Shown here piece by piece: positions 53,692 through 62,672 of a DNA stretch of 64,000 bases. Under the pieces are notes generated by a model, which saw only the letters and a list, made by a program, of their open reading frames with translations, was not told the origin of the DNA and made no database searches. The stretch is from Burkholderiales bacterium. GTDB taxonomy: Bacteria > Pseudomonadota > Gammaproteobacteria > Burkholderiales > SG8-39. Location of the stretch: NCBI GenBank assembly GCA_017880775.1, contig JADGRQ010000015.1:1-64000 (forward strand), given 5' to 3'. Every line of letters starts with the position of its first letter. Positions within the stretch are counted from its first letter, which is position 1. Both the position numbers and the translations under genes were made by a program.

Positions 53692-55590
53692 ATGAACCCG
53701 GCGATGAAGAAGAACGAGGCCTTCGTCTACTCCGCGGCGGGACTCGCGGCGCTGGCGGTGCTGCTGGTGGCGTTCAATTTCCTCGCCTCCACGGTCGCGC
53801 TACGCGCCGACCTGACCGACGGCAAACTGTATACGCTCTCCGAGGGCGCCCGGAAGATCCTGAAAAGACTCGATGCGCCGGTGAAACTGCGGCTCTACAT
53901 TTCGAAAGGCGAGAGCGCGATGCCGGTGCAATTGCGCAGTTTCGCGCAGCGTGTCGAAGACGTGGTGCGCGAGTTCAAATCGGTGGCCGGTGCGAACCTG
54001 ACGATCGAGAAGTACAACCCCAAGCCGGACTCCGACGAAGAGGACGCCGCGCAACTCGACGGCGTCGAGCCGCAGCAACTCGTGTCGGGCGAGACCTTCT
54101 ACCTCGGGCTGTCGGTGTCGCAACTCGACCGCAAGCAGGCGATACCGGCGATCTCGCCGCAGCGCGAGCAGCTGCTCGAATACGACCTGATCCGCGCGAT
54201 CGCGCGCGTCGCGACCCCCGACAAACCGGTGCTCGGCCTGATGAGCGCGTTGCCGGTGCTCGGCGAGCAGTTCAACCCGTTCACCCGCCAGGGCTCGGAG
54301 GCGTGGGTGCTCGCCAACGAGCTGAAGCGCGACTTCAATGTCAAACCGGTCAACGTGACCGCCCAGGCGATCGATCCGGAGATCAAGGTCCTGCTGGTGA
54401 TCCATCCGCGCGACATCGGCGAGAAGACCGAGTACGCGCTCGACCAGTTCGTGCTGCGCGGCGGCAAGCTGATCGCCTTCGTCGACCCGTTCATGTATTT
54501 CGACCAGCAGCCCAACCCGATGATGCCGATGCAGCAGCAGCCGGGCACCTCGTCGTCGTTGCCTGCGCTGTTCAAGTCCTGGGGCGTCGAGATGGACCCG
54601 GGCAAGGTCATTGCCGACATCACCTTTGCATCCGGCGGCGGGCAGCGCTACACGCCCACGGTGCTCTCGCTCAACCGCACTGCACTCAACCGCGAGGACG
54701 TCACCACCAGCCAGATCGAATCCCTGCTTTACGCGTTCGGCGGCGCGTTCAAGGTCAAGCCCGTCGACGGGCTGAAGCTCACCGAGCTGATCAAGAGTTC
54801 GGCCACATCGATGCTGGTGGACAACATCGTCGCCACCGTGTCCGGGGATGCCGCGACCAAGGGATTCGAGCCGAGCGGAAGATCCCTGCCGCTCGCGCTG
54901 CGGCTCACCGGAAAATATAAGACCGCCTTCCCCGACGGCCTGAAACCCGACGAACCGTCCAGGCCGGCCGCGAAGGACGCGAAGCCCGCCGGCCCGAAGC
55001 CGGCGGCGGCAGCGCAACTGAAGGAATCCGCCGCCGAGAACTCCGTCATCCTGGTCGCCGATGCGGACATGCTCGCCGACGGAGCCGCGGTGGACATCCA
55101 GACGGTGTTCGGCCAGCGCGTGGTGGTACCTTCCAACGGCAACCTGAACCTCGCGCAGAACATGGTCGAGCAGATGTTCGCGGGCGACGAGCTGATCGGC
55201 TTGCGCAGCCGCGCCTCGGGCTTCCGCCCGCTCACGGTGATCCGCGCGATGGAAGCGCAGGCGCAGCAACAGTATTTCGGCAAGATCCAGGCGCTGGAGA
55301 AGGAGCTGCAGCAAGCGTCGGAAAAGATCCAGGCACTGCAGAAACCGCGCGCGGACGCGAAGAGCGCGCAGATCCTCTCGCCCGAGCAGCAGGCCGAACT
55401 CGAGAAGTTTCGCAAACGAGTAATCGAAACGCGCCGCGACCTGAAGGAACTGCGCAAGAACCTGCGTCAGGACGCCGAGAGCCTGCAGTTCTGGACCAAG
55501 GTGGCGAACATCGCGCTGATGCCGCTACTGGTGGCGCTCCTCGGCCTCGCGTTTGCCGCCGCGCGCCGTAAGCGCGTCGCCGCCGCGTGA
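53692..55590 (+). CDS. GldG-like ABC-associated protein
   Basis: A 632-residue protein anchored by an N-terminal helix (about 10-32, AAGLAALAVLLVAFNFLAS) and a C-terminal helix (about 608-626). The large periplasmic part contains the GldG domain (KLYTLSEGARKILKRLDAPVKLRLYIS.., LLVIHPRDIGEKTEYALDQFVLRGGKLIAFVDPF). A coiled coil runs about 520-600 (KIQALEKELQQASEKIQALQ), and a Pro/Ala/Lys linker about 415-445. It presumably forms a complex with the two preceding gene products. Confidence 0.9.
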   Translation: MNPAMKKNEAFVYSAAGLAALAVLLVAFNFLASTVALRADLTDGKLYTLSEGARKILKRLDAPVKLRLYISKGESAMPVQLRSFAQRVEDVVREFKSVAGANLTIEKYNPKPDSDEEDAAQLDGVEPQQLVSGETFYLGLSVSQLDRKQAIPAISPQREQLLEYDLIRAIARVATPDKPVLGLMSALPVLGEQFNPFTRQGSEAWVLANELKRDFNVKPVNVTAQAIDPEIKVLLVIHPRDIGEKTEYALDQFVLRGGKLIAFVDPFMYFDQQPNPMMPMQQQPGTSSSLPALFKSWGVEMDPGKVIADITFASGGGQRYTPTVLSLNRTALNREDVTTSQIESLLYAFGGAFKVKPVDGLKLTELIKSSATSMLVDNIVATVSGDAATKGFEPSGRSLPLALRLTGKYKTAFPDGLKPDEPSRPAAKDAKPAGPKPAAAAQLKESAAENSVILVADADMLADGAAVDIQTVFGQRVVVPSNGNLNLAQNMVEQMFAGDELIGLRSRASGFRPLTVIRAMEAQAQQQYFGKIQALEKELQQASEKIQALQKPRADAKSAQILSPEQQAELEKFRKRVIETRRDLKELRKNLRQDAESLQFWTKVANIALMPLLVALLGLAFAAARRKRVAAA

Positions 55591-55600
55591 TCCCGATGCC

Positions 55601-56680
55601 ATGAACCGGCGCTTCGTCGCGATCCTGGTGGTACTCGGTCTGGTCATGGCCGGCGCCGCGCTGGTGGTGCAGCAGCGCGAAAGCGCGACCACGCCCTCGG
55701 GCCAGCTCGGCCAGCCGCTGCTGAAGAATCTCAAGGCCGCGGACGTGACGGCGATTTCGATCCGCGAGCCCAAAGCGACGATGACCCTCGAGCGCAAGGG
55801 CGAACGCTGGACCATCGCAGAGAAAAACGGCTTCCCCGCCGACCTCGACAAGGTGAGCGAGCTCGTGATCAAGGCGATCGGGCTGCGCGTCGGCCAATCG
55901 GAACCGCTGGGCGAGAAGGACCGCGTCCGGCTGGAGCTCGCCGAGCCGGGCAAGGACGGCGCCGGCACGCTGGTGGAATACCGCGGTGCCGACGGCAAAC
56001 CGCTGGCGCAGCTGCTGGTGGGCAAGAAATACTTCAAACGCGAGCCGGAAAATCCCGCCCGGGCGCTCGGCGACGGCCGCTTCGTGCTGCTGCCCGAAGA
56101 CCCGAAAAACGTCTATACGATCTCCGACCCGCTGACACTGGCCACCGCGCAGACGGTGACGTGGATCTCGAAAGCGGGCGTCTCGGTCGAGCGCGTCAAG
56201 TCGCTGCAAGTGACGCTCGCCGACGGCGAGCCGTGGAAGATCGAGCGTGCGAGCGACAGCCCGGACTGGAAACTCGCCGGCGCCAAGCCAGCTGAGAAGC
56301 TCGATACGTCCAAGGCAAACGCGGCCTCGTACTCGTTGAACGGCCTGTCGATCGAAGATATTGCGGCAAGCGCCAAGCCCGAAGACAACGGCCTGGACAA
56401 GCCGGCCGTGGTGACCGCGACCACGTTCGATGGGCTCACCTACACGCTGCGCATCGGCAAGCTCGCGGATGAGAAATACGCGCTCCAGGTGCAGATCGAA
56501 GGCGCGCTCGCCAAGAGCGACAAGCCTGATGACAAGACGGCGGGCAAGAACGTGGAGCGCGTCGAGCACGAGCGCGCACTGAAGGACTACGTGCTGCTGG
56601 TGCAGAAATCGAAGCTCGCCGACACGCTCAAGAAACGCAGCGAACTGCTCGAGCAGAAAAAGGAAGACGGGAAGAAGTAG
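55601..56680 (+). CDS. DUF4340 domain protein
   Basis: A 359-residue protein with an N-terminal membrane helix (MNRRFVAILVVLGLVMAGAAL) and a periplasmic beta-rich body with repeats of the DUF4340 type (ITIREPKATMTLERKGERWTIAEKNGFPAD..). It regularly follows gldG-like genes in this operon type. The function is unknown; it may be a periplasmic subunit of the GldFG-type system. The gap to the previous gene is 10 bases. Confidence 0.87.
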   Translation: MNRRFVAILVVLGLVMAGAALVVQQRESATTPSGQLGQPLLKNLKAADVTAISIREPKATMTLERKGERWTIAEKNGFPADLDKVSELVIKAIGLRVGQSEPLGEKDRVRLELAEPGKDGAGTLVEYRGADGKPLAQLLVGKKYFKREPENPARALGDGRFVLLPEDPKNVYTISDPLTLATAQTVTWISKAGVSVERVKSLQVTLADGEPWKIERASDSPDWKLAGAKPAEKLDTSKANAASYSLNGLSIEDIAASAKPEDNGLDKPAVVTATTFDGLTYTLRIGKLADEKYALQVQIEGALAKSDKPDDKTAGKNVERVEHERALKDYVLLVQKSKLADTLKKRSELLEQKKEDGKK

Positions 56681-56684
56681 CGGC

Positions 56685-57860
56685 ATGCACTTCGAGCGCC
56701 TTTCCGGCGGGGCGCCGCCGCTGGTCTTCGTCCACGGTTTTGCCTGCTCTCACAGCGACTGGCGGGAGCAGATCGGTCATTTCCGGTCGCGCAACGAGGT
56801 GGTTGCGGTTGATCTGCGCAGCCACGGCGCGACCCCCGGCGGCGCGGACGATTGCTCGATCGAAACCTACGGCGCCGATATCGCCGCGCTGCTCGATGAA
56901 CTGAAGCTCGAGCGCACGGTGCTGATCGGCCACAGCATGGGTTGCCGCGTGGTGCTCGAAGCGTACCGGCGCGCGCCGAAACGGGTCGTGGGCCTGGTTC
57001 TGGTGGATGGCAGCCGCACGGGTACCAGCGACCGCGCCGCCGCGGAGGAAGGCGGACGCGCAGCGTTCGCGGCAACCGGCTACATGGCGTTCGCGCGCAA
57101 ATTCTTCGCCGACATGTTCGTCGCCGATTCGGACCCTGCGCTGAAAGCGCGCGCGATCGATCAGGCGCTGCGGCTGCCGGAGGCCATCGGCAAGGCGCTG
57201 TTTCCGCGCATTGCGGGCTGGGACGCCGGGGAAATGGACGCCGCGCTCGATGAGGTGCGCGTGCCGCTGCTGGCGATCCAGAGCACCTACCTCAACAGCG
57301 CGCGGGTGCGCGTCGCAATCGAACCCGGCGCGACCTCGCCGTGGATCGACCTGCTGCGCGCCCGCGTCCAGGGCGCGCGTATCGAGGTCGTCGCCGGCGT
57401 CGGCCACTTTCCGCAACTTGAAGCGGCGGACAGGGTGAACGCGCTGCTGGAGGAATTCTGCGTCCGCCTCGGGGAAGGCAGGAACGGCCGCAAGGGATTT
57501 GCAGAATTGCTCGGCTTGCGCCACATCTCGCACGGCGCCGGCACCAGCCGCTACGAAGTGCAGACGGTCGAAGCGCACTCCAACCCGCAGGGCGTGGTGC
57601 ACGGCGGGCTCGCGTTCGCGCTCGCCGATACCGGCACGGGCTCGGCGCTGTGGACCCTGCTCGAGCGCGGCGAGGGTTGCGCGACCGTCGAGATGAAAAT
57701 AAGTTATTTGAAGCCACCGAAACCGGGCCGCCTGGTCTGCGACAGCCGCGTGCTGCACCGCGAAGGCAACATGGCGACCATCGAATCCGAGGTCAGGAGC
57801 GGCGACGACGTGATCGCGCGCGCATTGGCGGTGTACGCGATTTTCCCGTTGCGGCGCTAG
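56685..57860 (+). CDS. Alpha/beta hydrolase fused to a PaaI-type hotdog thioesterase
   Basis: A 391-residue two-domain protein in one frame. Residues 1-260 form an alpha/beta hydrolase: oxyanion VHGFACSH, nucleophile Ser in GHSMGC, and a His in GVGHFP near 245. Residues ~265-391 form a hotdog thioesterase (SNPQGVVHGGLAFALADTGTGSALW, then MKISYLKPPKPGRL). It follows the DUF4340 gene by 4 bases, so it is probably the last gene of that operon. The last 68 bases overlap the convergent epimerase gene. Function unknown; two ester-cleaving domains could act on acyl thioesters in sequence. Confidence 0.88.
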   Translation: MHFERLSGGAPPLVFVHGFACSHSDWREQIGHFRSRNEVVAVDLRSHGATPGGADDCSIETYGADIAALLDELKLERTVLIGHSMGCRVVLEAYRRAPKRVVGLVLVDGSRTGTSDRAAAEEGGRAAFAATGYMAFARKFFADMFVADSDPALKARAIDQALRLPEAIGKALFPRIAGWDAGEMDAALDEVRVPLLAIQSTYLNSARVRVAIEPGATSPWIDLLRARVQGARIEVVAGVGHFPQLEAADRVNALLEEFCVRLGEGRNGRKGFAELLGLRHISHGAGTSRYEVQTVEAHSNPQGVVHGGLAFALADTGTGSALWTLLERGEGCATVEMKISYLKPPKPGRLVCDSRVLHREGNMATIESEVRSGDDVIARALAVYAIFPLRR

Positions 57861-58683
57861 CAGCCGGCTTCGCCTTCGGTGCGCGGCGCGGCAGCGGTGC
57901 CGGGTTCGGCACACCTTCGACCGCACAGAACACGCCGCCCTGGTGCATCTCCGCGACCGGATCGCCCGGCTTCTCGCGCGCCAGCACCTCGGCTGCGAAT
58001 TCTTCGGAGTCGTCCTCGGGCCGGTAGCCGAGCCGCGCGGCGTTCGAATTGTCGTACCAGCTGCGCTTGTTGCCGGAGACACCGTAGACGATCTCGAAGC
58101 GTATGTCAGGGTGCTCGATGCCGATGGTCACCAGCTGCGCGAGGTCGCGCGGCGTGAGCAGGATAGAGAGGCGCCGCTTGTCGATCGGCAGCGCGTTGAC
58201 GTTGCCGATGCGCATGCAGAACACCTGCATGCCGTACTTGTCGGCGTACAGGCTGCCGAGCGCCTCGCCGAACACCTTGGATACGCCATACCGGCTGTCG
58301 GGCTTGATGTAGACGCGGTGGTCGATGGTCTGCGTGCGGGGGTAGAAGCCGACCGCGTGGTTCGAGGTCGGGAAGACGATCCGCTTGACGCCGTTGCGCC
58401 GCGCCGCCTCGAACACGTTGTAGCAGCCGACGATGTTGGCGCTCAGGATCCCTTCCCACGGCCCCTCGACCGAGTAGCCGCCCAGATGCACGATCGCGTC
58501 CACGCCCCTGGTAATGCGCAGCGCGTCCGCCATTCGGGAAATGTCGGCGCGCATGAACGCTTCACTACTGATTTTCTTCAACGATCTCAGGTCGGAAGCC
58601 CGGATCCGGTACTTCCCCGCAAGCTCGCGTCGCAGGTGAGTGCCGACGTCGCCTGCGGCGCCAGTGATCAGGATGGTTTTCAT
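57793..58683 (-). CDS. NAD-dependent epimerase/dehydratase, uronate dehydrogenase-like
   Basis: A 296-residue extended SDR. The Rossmann motif is ITGAAGDVGTHLRREL, the catalytic Tyr/Lys is in DSRYGVSKVFGE, and HLGGYSVEGPWEGILSANIVGCYNVFEAAR is close to uronate dehydrogenases, which oxidise galacturonate or glucuronate to lactones. The C-terminal ~30 residues are a basic, low-complexity tail (PKAKPAASAATGKSRTPP..) that overlaps the convergent fusion gene and is probably non-essential. It overlaps the hydroxyacid dehydrogenase gene upstream (ATGA). Confidence 0.86.
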   Translation of the reverse strand: MKTILITGAAGDVGTHLRRELAGKYRIRASDLRSLKKISSEAFMRADISRMADALRITRGVDAIVHLGGYSVEGPWEGILSANIVGCYNVFEAARRNGVKRIVFPTSNHAVGFYPRTQTIDHRVYIKPDSRYGVSKVFGEALGSLYADKYGMQVFCMRIGNVNALPIDKRRLSILLTPRDLAQLVTIGIEHPDIRFEIVYGVSGNKRSWYDNSNAARLGYRPEDDSEEFAAEVLAREKPGDPVAEMHQGGVFCAVEGVPNPAPLPRRAPKAKPAASAATGKSRTPPMRARSRRRRS

Positions 58684-59672
58684 GTCTTCAGCAGCTCCTT
58701 TCGCTTCCAGTGTTCCGCATTCACTGCGCCTTTCGGCACAATTCCCTTGAGGATCTCGCCGGTCTGCGCGACCGTATCCATCGCCTGGTGTTCGATCGCC
58801 TGCGGCGTCAACCCGGCGGTGTGCGGCGTCGCGATCACGTCGGGCCGCGCGGCGAGTTGAGGCGTCGGCATCTGGTCGGGAGCGCGGCCGACATCGAGCG
58901 CGCATGCGGCGAGATGTCCTGAGTCGAGTGCCCGGACCAGCGCTGCCTCGTCGACCAGGTTGCCTCGCGATGCGTTGACGAAAAAGGCGCCCTTCTTCAT
59001 GCGCGCGAACGCGGCATCGTCCATCAGGTTTTCGGTCTCGGCCGTCGCCACCGCGAGTGGCACGACGAAGTCCGACGCTTTCAGCAGCGCTTCAAACGAG
59101 GTTTGCTCGATCCCGGGCTCGGTCACCTTCGCGTAAGGATCGCTCACGAGCACCCGCATGCCGAACGCGCGGCCGATTTCGGCGACGCGGCGGCCGACGG
59201 CGCCGTAGCCGATCACGCCCAGCGTGCTGCCCGCGAGTTGCCGGCCCATGCGCGGCTCCGGGACGCGGCCGGCGCGGTATGCGGCCGCCGAGCGCGACAC
59301 GCCGCGCGCGAGGTCCACCATCATGCCGAACGCCAGTTCGGTCACGGCGGGCACGAACCCGGCGCTCGCCTGGGTGACCAGCACGCCTGCCCGGCTCGCC
59401 GCGGGAACGTCGATGTTGCGGATGTCGATCGCGCAGCGCACAAACGCGACCATTCGGGGCAAGCGCTCGAACAGCGCCGCGAGCCCCGGCGATTGCCGGT
59501 ATGAAACGATGACATCGCAATCGGCGGCGGCTGCGACGAGCGCCTCGCCTTCGAGCGGCGCGCTGCCGCGATGCAGCCTGACTTCGCCGAGCGCCTGGAG
59601 GCCGGCCAGCGCGCGCTCGCCGTAGTAGTTGGCCAGCGCGTCGGGAGAATGGGTGAGCAGGATACGGGCCAT
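58680..59672 (-). CDS. D-2-hydroxyacid dehydrogenase
   Basis: A 330-residue NAD-dependent D-isomer-specific dehydrogenase. The NAD motif is GSTLGVIGYGAVGRRVAEIGRAFG. The catalytic Arg is in NASRGNLVDEAAL and the His in VIATPHTAGLTPQA. It is coupled by ATGA to the epimerase gene and follows the binding-protein gene by 24 bases. It may handle a 2-keto/2-hydroxy acid of a sugar-acid pathway. The exact substrate is unknown. Confidence 0.9.
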   Translation of the reverse strand: MARILLTHSPDALANYYGERALAGLQALGEVRLHRGSAPLEGEALVAAAADCDVIVSYRQSPGLAALFERLPRMVAFVRCAIDIRNIDVPAASRAGVLVTQASAGFVPAVTELAFGMMVDLARGVSRSAAAYRAGRVPEPRMGRQLAGSTLGVIGYGAVGRRVAEIGRAFGMRVLVSDPYAKVTEPGIEQTSFEALLKASDFVVPLAVATAETENLMDDAAFARMKKGAFFVNASRGNLVDEAALVRALDSGHLAACALDVGRAPDQMPTPQLAARPDVIATPHTAGLTPQAIEHQAMDTVAQTGEILKGIVPKGAVNAEHWKRKELLKT

Positions 59673-59696
59673 CTTCGATCCGCCGCGCGTGGTGAT

Positions 59697-60587
59697 CTAG
59701 TCCGACGGCGGCGGTGCGATCACATCTTCGTAGCGGTGCCGCTTCGTAATCAGCCCCGCGTGCAGGAAAATGTCCACCGTGGCCTCCCACGCCGGCCGCG
59801 TGATCTCCACATGCGGCGACCAGTTGCCGAGCTTCTGGTAGCTGCCGATGGTCGCGGCCAGTACCTCGCGGTCGATGCCGGGGAAAAACGACGCCTCGGC
59901 CCGCGCGACCTCTGCCGCCGGCGTCGCGATCAGCCAGGCGCGTGCCTTGCGGTAGGCGCACATGAAGCGCTTCGCCATGTCCCCTGCGAGCCATTCGCGC
60001 GTGGCCGCCAGGCTCGAGAACGCGCAGGGCCCGATCGCATCGCCCAGCGTTGCCACGATGTGCCCCGCGCCGTCGTGTTCGAGCTGCTGCGGGGCCGGTC
60101 CCTGCAAGTGGATGTAGTCGCCCGCGCCCCGGCAAAAGGCCTCGATCATTTTTTCCGTCGAACCGGCGTCGACGGCCTGGACCGACTTGAACTCCAGGCC
60201 GCGCTTGAAGCACGCGTACCTGAACATCGCCATCGGCTGCGCGCCGTGATCGACGAGGACCTTCCGGCCCGCGAGCCGCTGCCAGTTGAACTGCGGCTCA
60301 GGCTGGCGCCCGACGAGAAAGAAGCCGTCCTTCTCGTTGATTTGCGCGAAGTGCAGCGCCGGCGGCTGCTTGCCCTGCTCGAGCGACGCAAAGCCTTGCG
60401 AGGGCGCGGACTGTGCCACGTCCACCGAACCGTCGAGCAGCCCCGCGATCGCCGATTTTCCGGGCGGCGAGACCGAATGCCGCGGCTTGAGTCCTTCCTG
60501 TTCCAGGAAGCCGCCGGCCATGGTGGCGATCAACGGCGAATAGAACGCGGAAAAGCGCGTGAACTGGATGTGGATGGCGTCGCTCAT
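59697..60587 (-). CDS. NMT1/SsuA-like substrate-binding fold protein without signal peptide
   Basis: A 296-residue protein with the periplasmic-binding fold of the NMT1/THI5-like group (IHIQFTRFSAFYSPLIATMAGGFLEQEGLKPR.., GSVDVAQSAPSQGFASLEQG). The start at 60587 is fixed by GGAGGGAACA. No hydrophobic export signal precedes the fold, so the protein should be cytosolic, unusual for this family. Cytosolic relatives include pyrimidine-synthase THI5 and regulators. It is divergent from the lactonase gene (64 bases) and followed by two dehydrogenase genes on its strand. Confidence 0.82.
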   Translation of the reverse strand: MSDAIHIQFTRFSAFYSPLIATMAGGFLEQEGLKPRHSVSPPGKSAIAGLLDGSVDVAQSAPSQGFASLEQGKQPPALHFAQINEKDGFFLVGRQPEPQFNWQRLAGRKVLVDHGAQPMAMFRYACFKRGLEFKSVQAVDAGSTEKMIEAFCRGAGDYIHLQGPAPQQLEHDGAGHIVATLGDAIGPCAFSSLAATREWLAGDMAKRFMCAYRKARAWLIATPAAEVARAEASFFPGIDREVLAATIGSYQKLGNWSPHVEITRPAWEATVDIFLHAGLITKRHRYEDVIAPPPSD

Positions 60588-60651
60588 TGTTCCCTCCGTT
60601 CCTCCAGGTGATTGCTGGATGCATGATGGCATGCCTGATACAGTTCTGACC

Positions 60652-61590
60652 ATGTCAGACTGGCAACCGAGCCCACGTTACCCCGATCCGGCAGTAAAAG
60701 ACGTAGACGCCTCGTTCGCGCGTTACCGCCTGCCGCTCGCCAAGATCGAGCGCCTCGCCACCGGCTGCCGCTGGGCCGAAGGCCCGGTGTGGTTCGGCGA
60801 TGCGCGCTGCCTGGTGTGGAGCGACATTCCCAACAACCGCATGCTGCGCTGGGATGAAGAGCGCGGCGCGGTCGTCGAGTACCGCAAGCCCTCCGGCTAC
60901 GCCAACGGCGGCACGCGCGACCGGCAGGGACGACTGCTCAGCTGCGAACATGGCGCTCGGCGCGTATCGCGTACCGAGCACGACGGGCGCGTGGTCACGG
61001 TGGCCGAGCGCTTCGAGGGCAAGCGGCTCAATTCGCCCAACGACATCGTATGCAAGTCCGATGGCTCGATCTGGTTCACCGACCCGACCTTCGGCATCCT
61101 CGGCTGGTACGAGGGCGGGAAAGCCGAACCCGAGCTGCCGATGAACGTTTACCGCATCGATCCACTGGGTGCGCTGAGTGTCGTCGCCGAAGGCATCAAC
61201 CAGCCCAACGGTCTCGCGTTCTCGCCCGACGAATCGATCCTCTACATCGTCGAGTCGCGCTCGGTGCCAAAGAAGATCCTCGCTTACGACGTGGTGGCAG
61301 GGACCGGCCTCGCCAACCGACGCGTGCTGATCGACGCAGGCCCCGGCACGCCCGATGGCTTTCGCTGCGACATGGATGGCAACCTCTGGTGCGGCTGGGG
61401 CATGGGCCAGGAGGGGCTGGACGGCGTGCACGTGTTCAATCCGGAGGGCGTGTTGATCGGCCGCATCGACCTGCCCGAGCGTTGCGCGAACCTATGCTTC
61501 GGCGGCGAGCACCGCAACCGCCTCTTCATGGCGGCCAGCACGTCGGTCTATGCGCTGTACGTCAACACGCAGGGCGTGCCGTACTTCTGA
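60652..61590 (+). CDS. SMP-30/gluconolactonase family protein
   Basis: A 312-residue six-bladed propeller lactonase. Metal site Glu in CRWAEGPVWFGD, Asn and Asp in LNSPNDIVCKSDGSIWFTDPTFG, then INQPNGLAFSPDESILYIVES and GTPDGFRCDMDGNLWCGW are typical for the SGL family, which hydrolyses sugar lactones. The ATG at 60652 is preferred over an in-frame ATG at 60559 that lies in the divergent gene. With the uronate-dehydrogenase-like enzyme it suggests a sugar-acid pathway. Confidence 0.92.
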   Translation: MSDWQPSPRYPDPAVKDVDASFARYRLPLAKIERLATGCRWAEGPVWFGDARCLVWSDIPNNRMLRWDEERGAVVEYRKPSGYANGGTRDRQGRLLSCEHGARRVSRTEHDGRVVTVAERFEGKRLNSPNDIVCKSDGSIWFTDPTFGILGWYEGGKAEPELPMNVYRIDPLGALSVVAEGINQPNGLAFSPDESILYIVESRSVPKKILAYDVVAGTGLANRRVLIDAGPGTPDGFRCDMDGNLWCGWGMGQEGLDGVHVFNPEGVLIGRIDLPERCANLCFGGEHRNRLFMAASTSVYALYVNTQGVPYF

Positions 61591-61605
61591 ATTTCGGGAC
61601 TGCGC

Positions 61606-62655
61606 TCAGAACTCGATCACGCCCTTGCCGGTAGACTGCGTGTCGAACACCCGGTAGGCCTCGTCCACCTGGTCTAGCGTCCAGCGATGCGTGAAGATGC
61701 TCTCCAGGTCGATCCGGTTATCCGCCACGAAGCGCGCGCATTCGGCTTGGCCCATCGCGCTGAAGGTCCAGGAGCCGATCAATGTGAGCTGCTTGCGCAG
61801 CAGGTCGCGCGAGACGTCCAGCGTGACGTCGTTGCCTTCGCCCACAAAACACACCGTGCCCCAGGTCTTCGCCGAGCGCACCGCCGCGAGCCGCGCCGCG
61901 GGGATGCCGGTGCAGTCGAGCGCGAGATCGACGCCCTCGCCACGCGTCAGGTCCCTGAGGGCCTCCAGCGGATCCTCGCGCGAGGCATCGATGGCGAAAT
62001 CGGCGCCGAACTGCGTCGCGAGCGCGAGCCGCTCGGCATTGGTCTCCACCGCGATCACCCGCGCGCCCATCGTCGCACCGAGCAGCGTCGCCGACAGGCC
62101 CACCGGTCCCTGCCCGAACACCGCAAGCGTGGCGCCGCCCGCGAGGTGCATGCGCCTGAGCGCGCCATACGCGGTGCCGGTGCCGCACGCGACCGCTGCG
62201 CCTTCGACGAAACTCAACTCCTCGGGCAGCGGCACCAGCGTGCGCGCCGGGACCTTGAGGTATTCGGCGTGGCCGCCGTTCGCGGTCACCCCGTAAACCA
62301 CGATTCCTTCGCGGCACAGCTGCGACCAGCCCACGCGGCAGTGGCCGCACACGCCGCAGCCCGCGTAGTGGTGGTCCATCACGCGCTGCCCGATCGGCGC
62401 CTCGCGCTCGCTGACGCCCGGACCGCGCGCCACCACCACCCCGCAGGGTTCGTGGCCGGCGATGACGGGCTCGGCGTCGCCGCCCAAGCCGAGCGCGGCC
62501 TGCGCCGCGCCCGGCGGGGAGCGGTAGAACTTCAGATCCGAACCGCACATGCCGGAGGCCTTCATCTGGACCACGACTTCTCCCGGTCCCGGGGTGGGGT
62601 CGGGGATGGTGCGGATCTCGATGTTGCGATTGCCGAGGAAGACTGCGCCGCGCAT
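61606..62655 (-). CDS. Zinc-dependent alcohol dehydrogenase (sorbitol/threonine dehydrogenase-like)
   Basis: A 349-residue MDR alcohol dehydrogenase. Catalytic zinc site: Cys in GMCGSDL, the His-Glu pair in AGHEPCG. Structural zinc: four Cys in AGCGVCGHCRVGWSQLC. The NAD motif is AVFGQGPVGLSATLLGATMGA and its acid (VIAVETN) suggests NAD preference. The start at 62655 gives the family N-terminus. DoxX and the TIM-barrel isomerase precede it on the same strand (17 bases to doxX). The substrate is probably a polyol or hydroxy acid. Confidence 0.92.
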   Translation of the reverse strand: MRGAVFLGNRNIEIRTIPDPTPGPGEVVVQMKASGMCGSDLKFYRSPPGAAQAALGLGGDAEPVIAGHEPCGVVVARGPGVSEREAPIGQRVMDHHYAGCGVCGHCRVGWSQLCREGIVVYGVTANGGHAEYLKVPARTLVPLPEELSFVEGAAVACGTGTAYGALRRMHLAGGATLAVFGQGPVGLSATLLGATMGARVIAVETNAERLALATQFGADFAIDASREDPLEALRDLTRGEGVDLALDCTGIPAARLAAVRSAKTWGTVCFVGEGNDVTLDVSRDLLRKQLTLIGSWTFSAMGQAECARFVADNRIDLESIFTHRWTLDQVDEAYRVFDTQSTGKGVIEF

Positions 62656-62672
62656 CGCCGGCCCCTTGAGAT

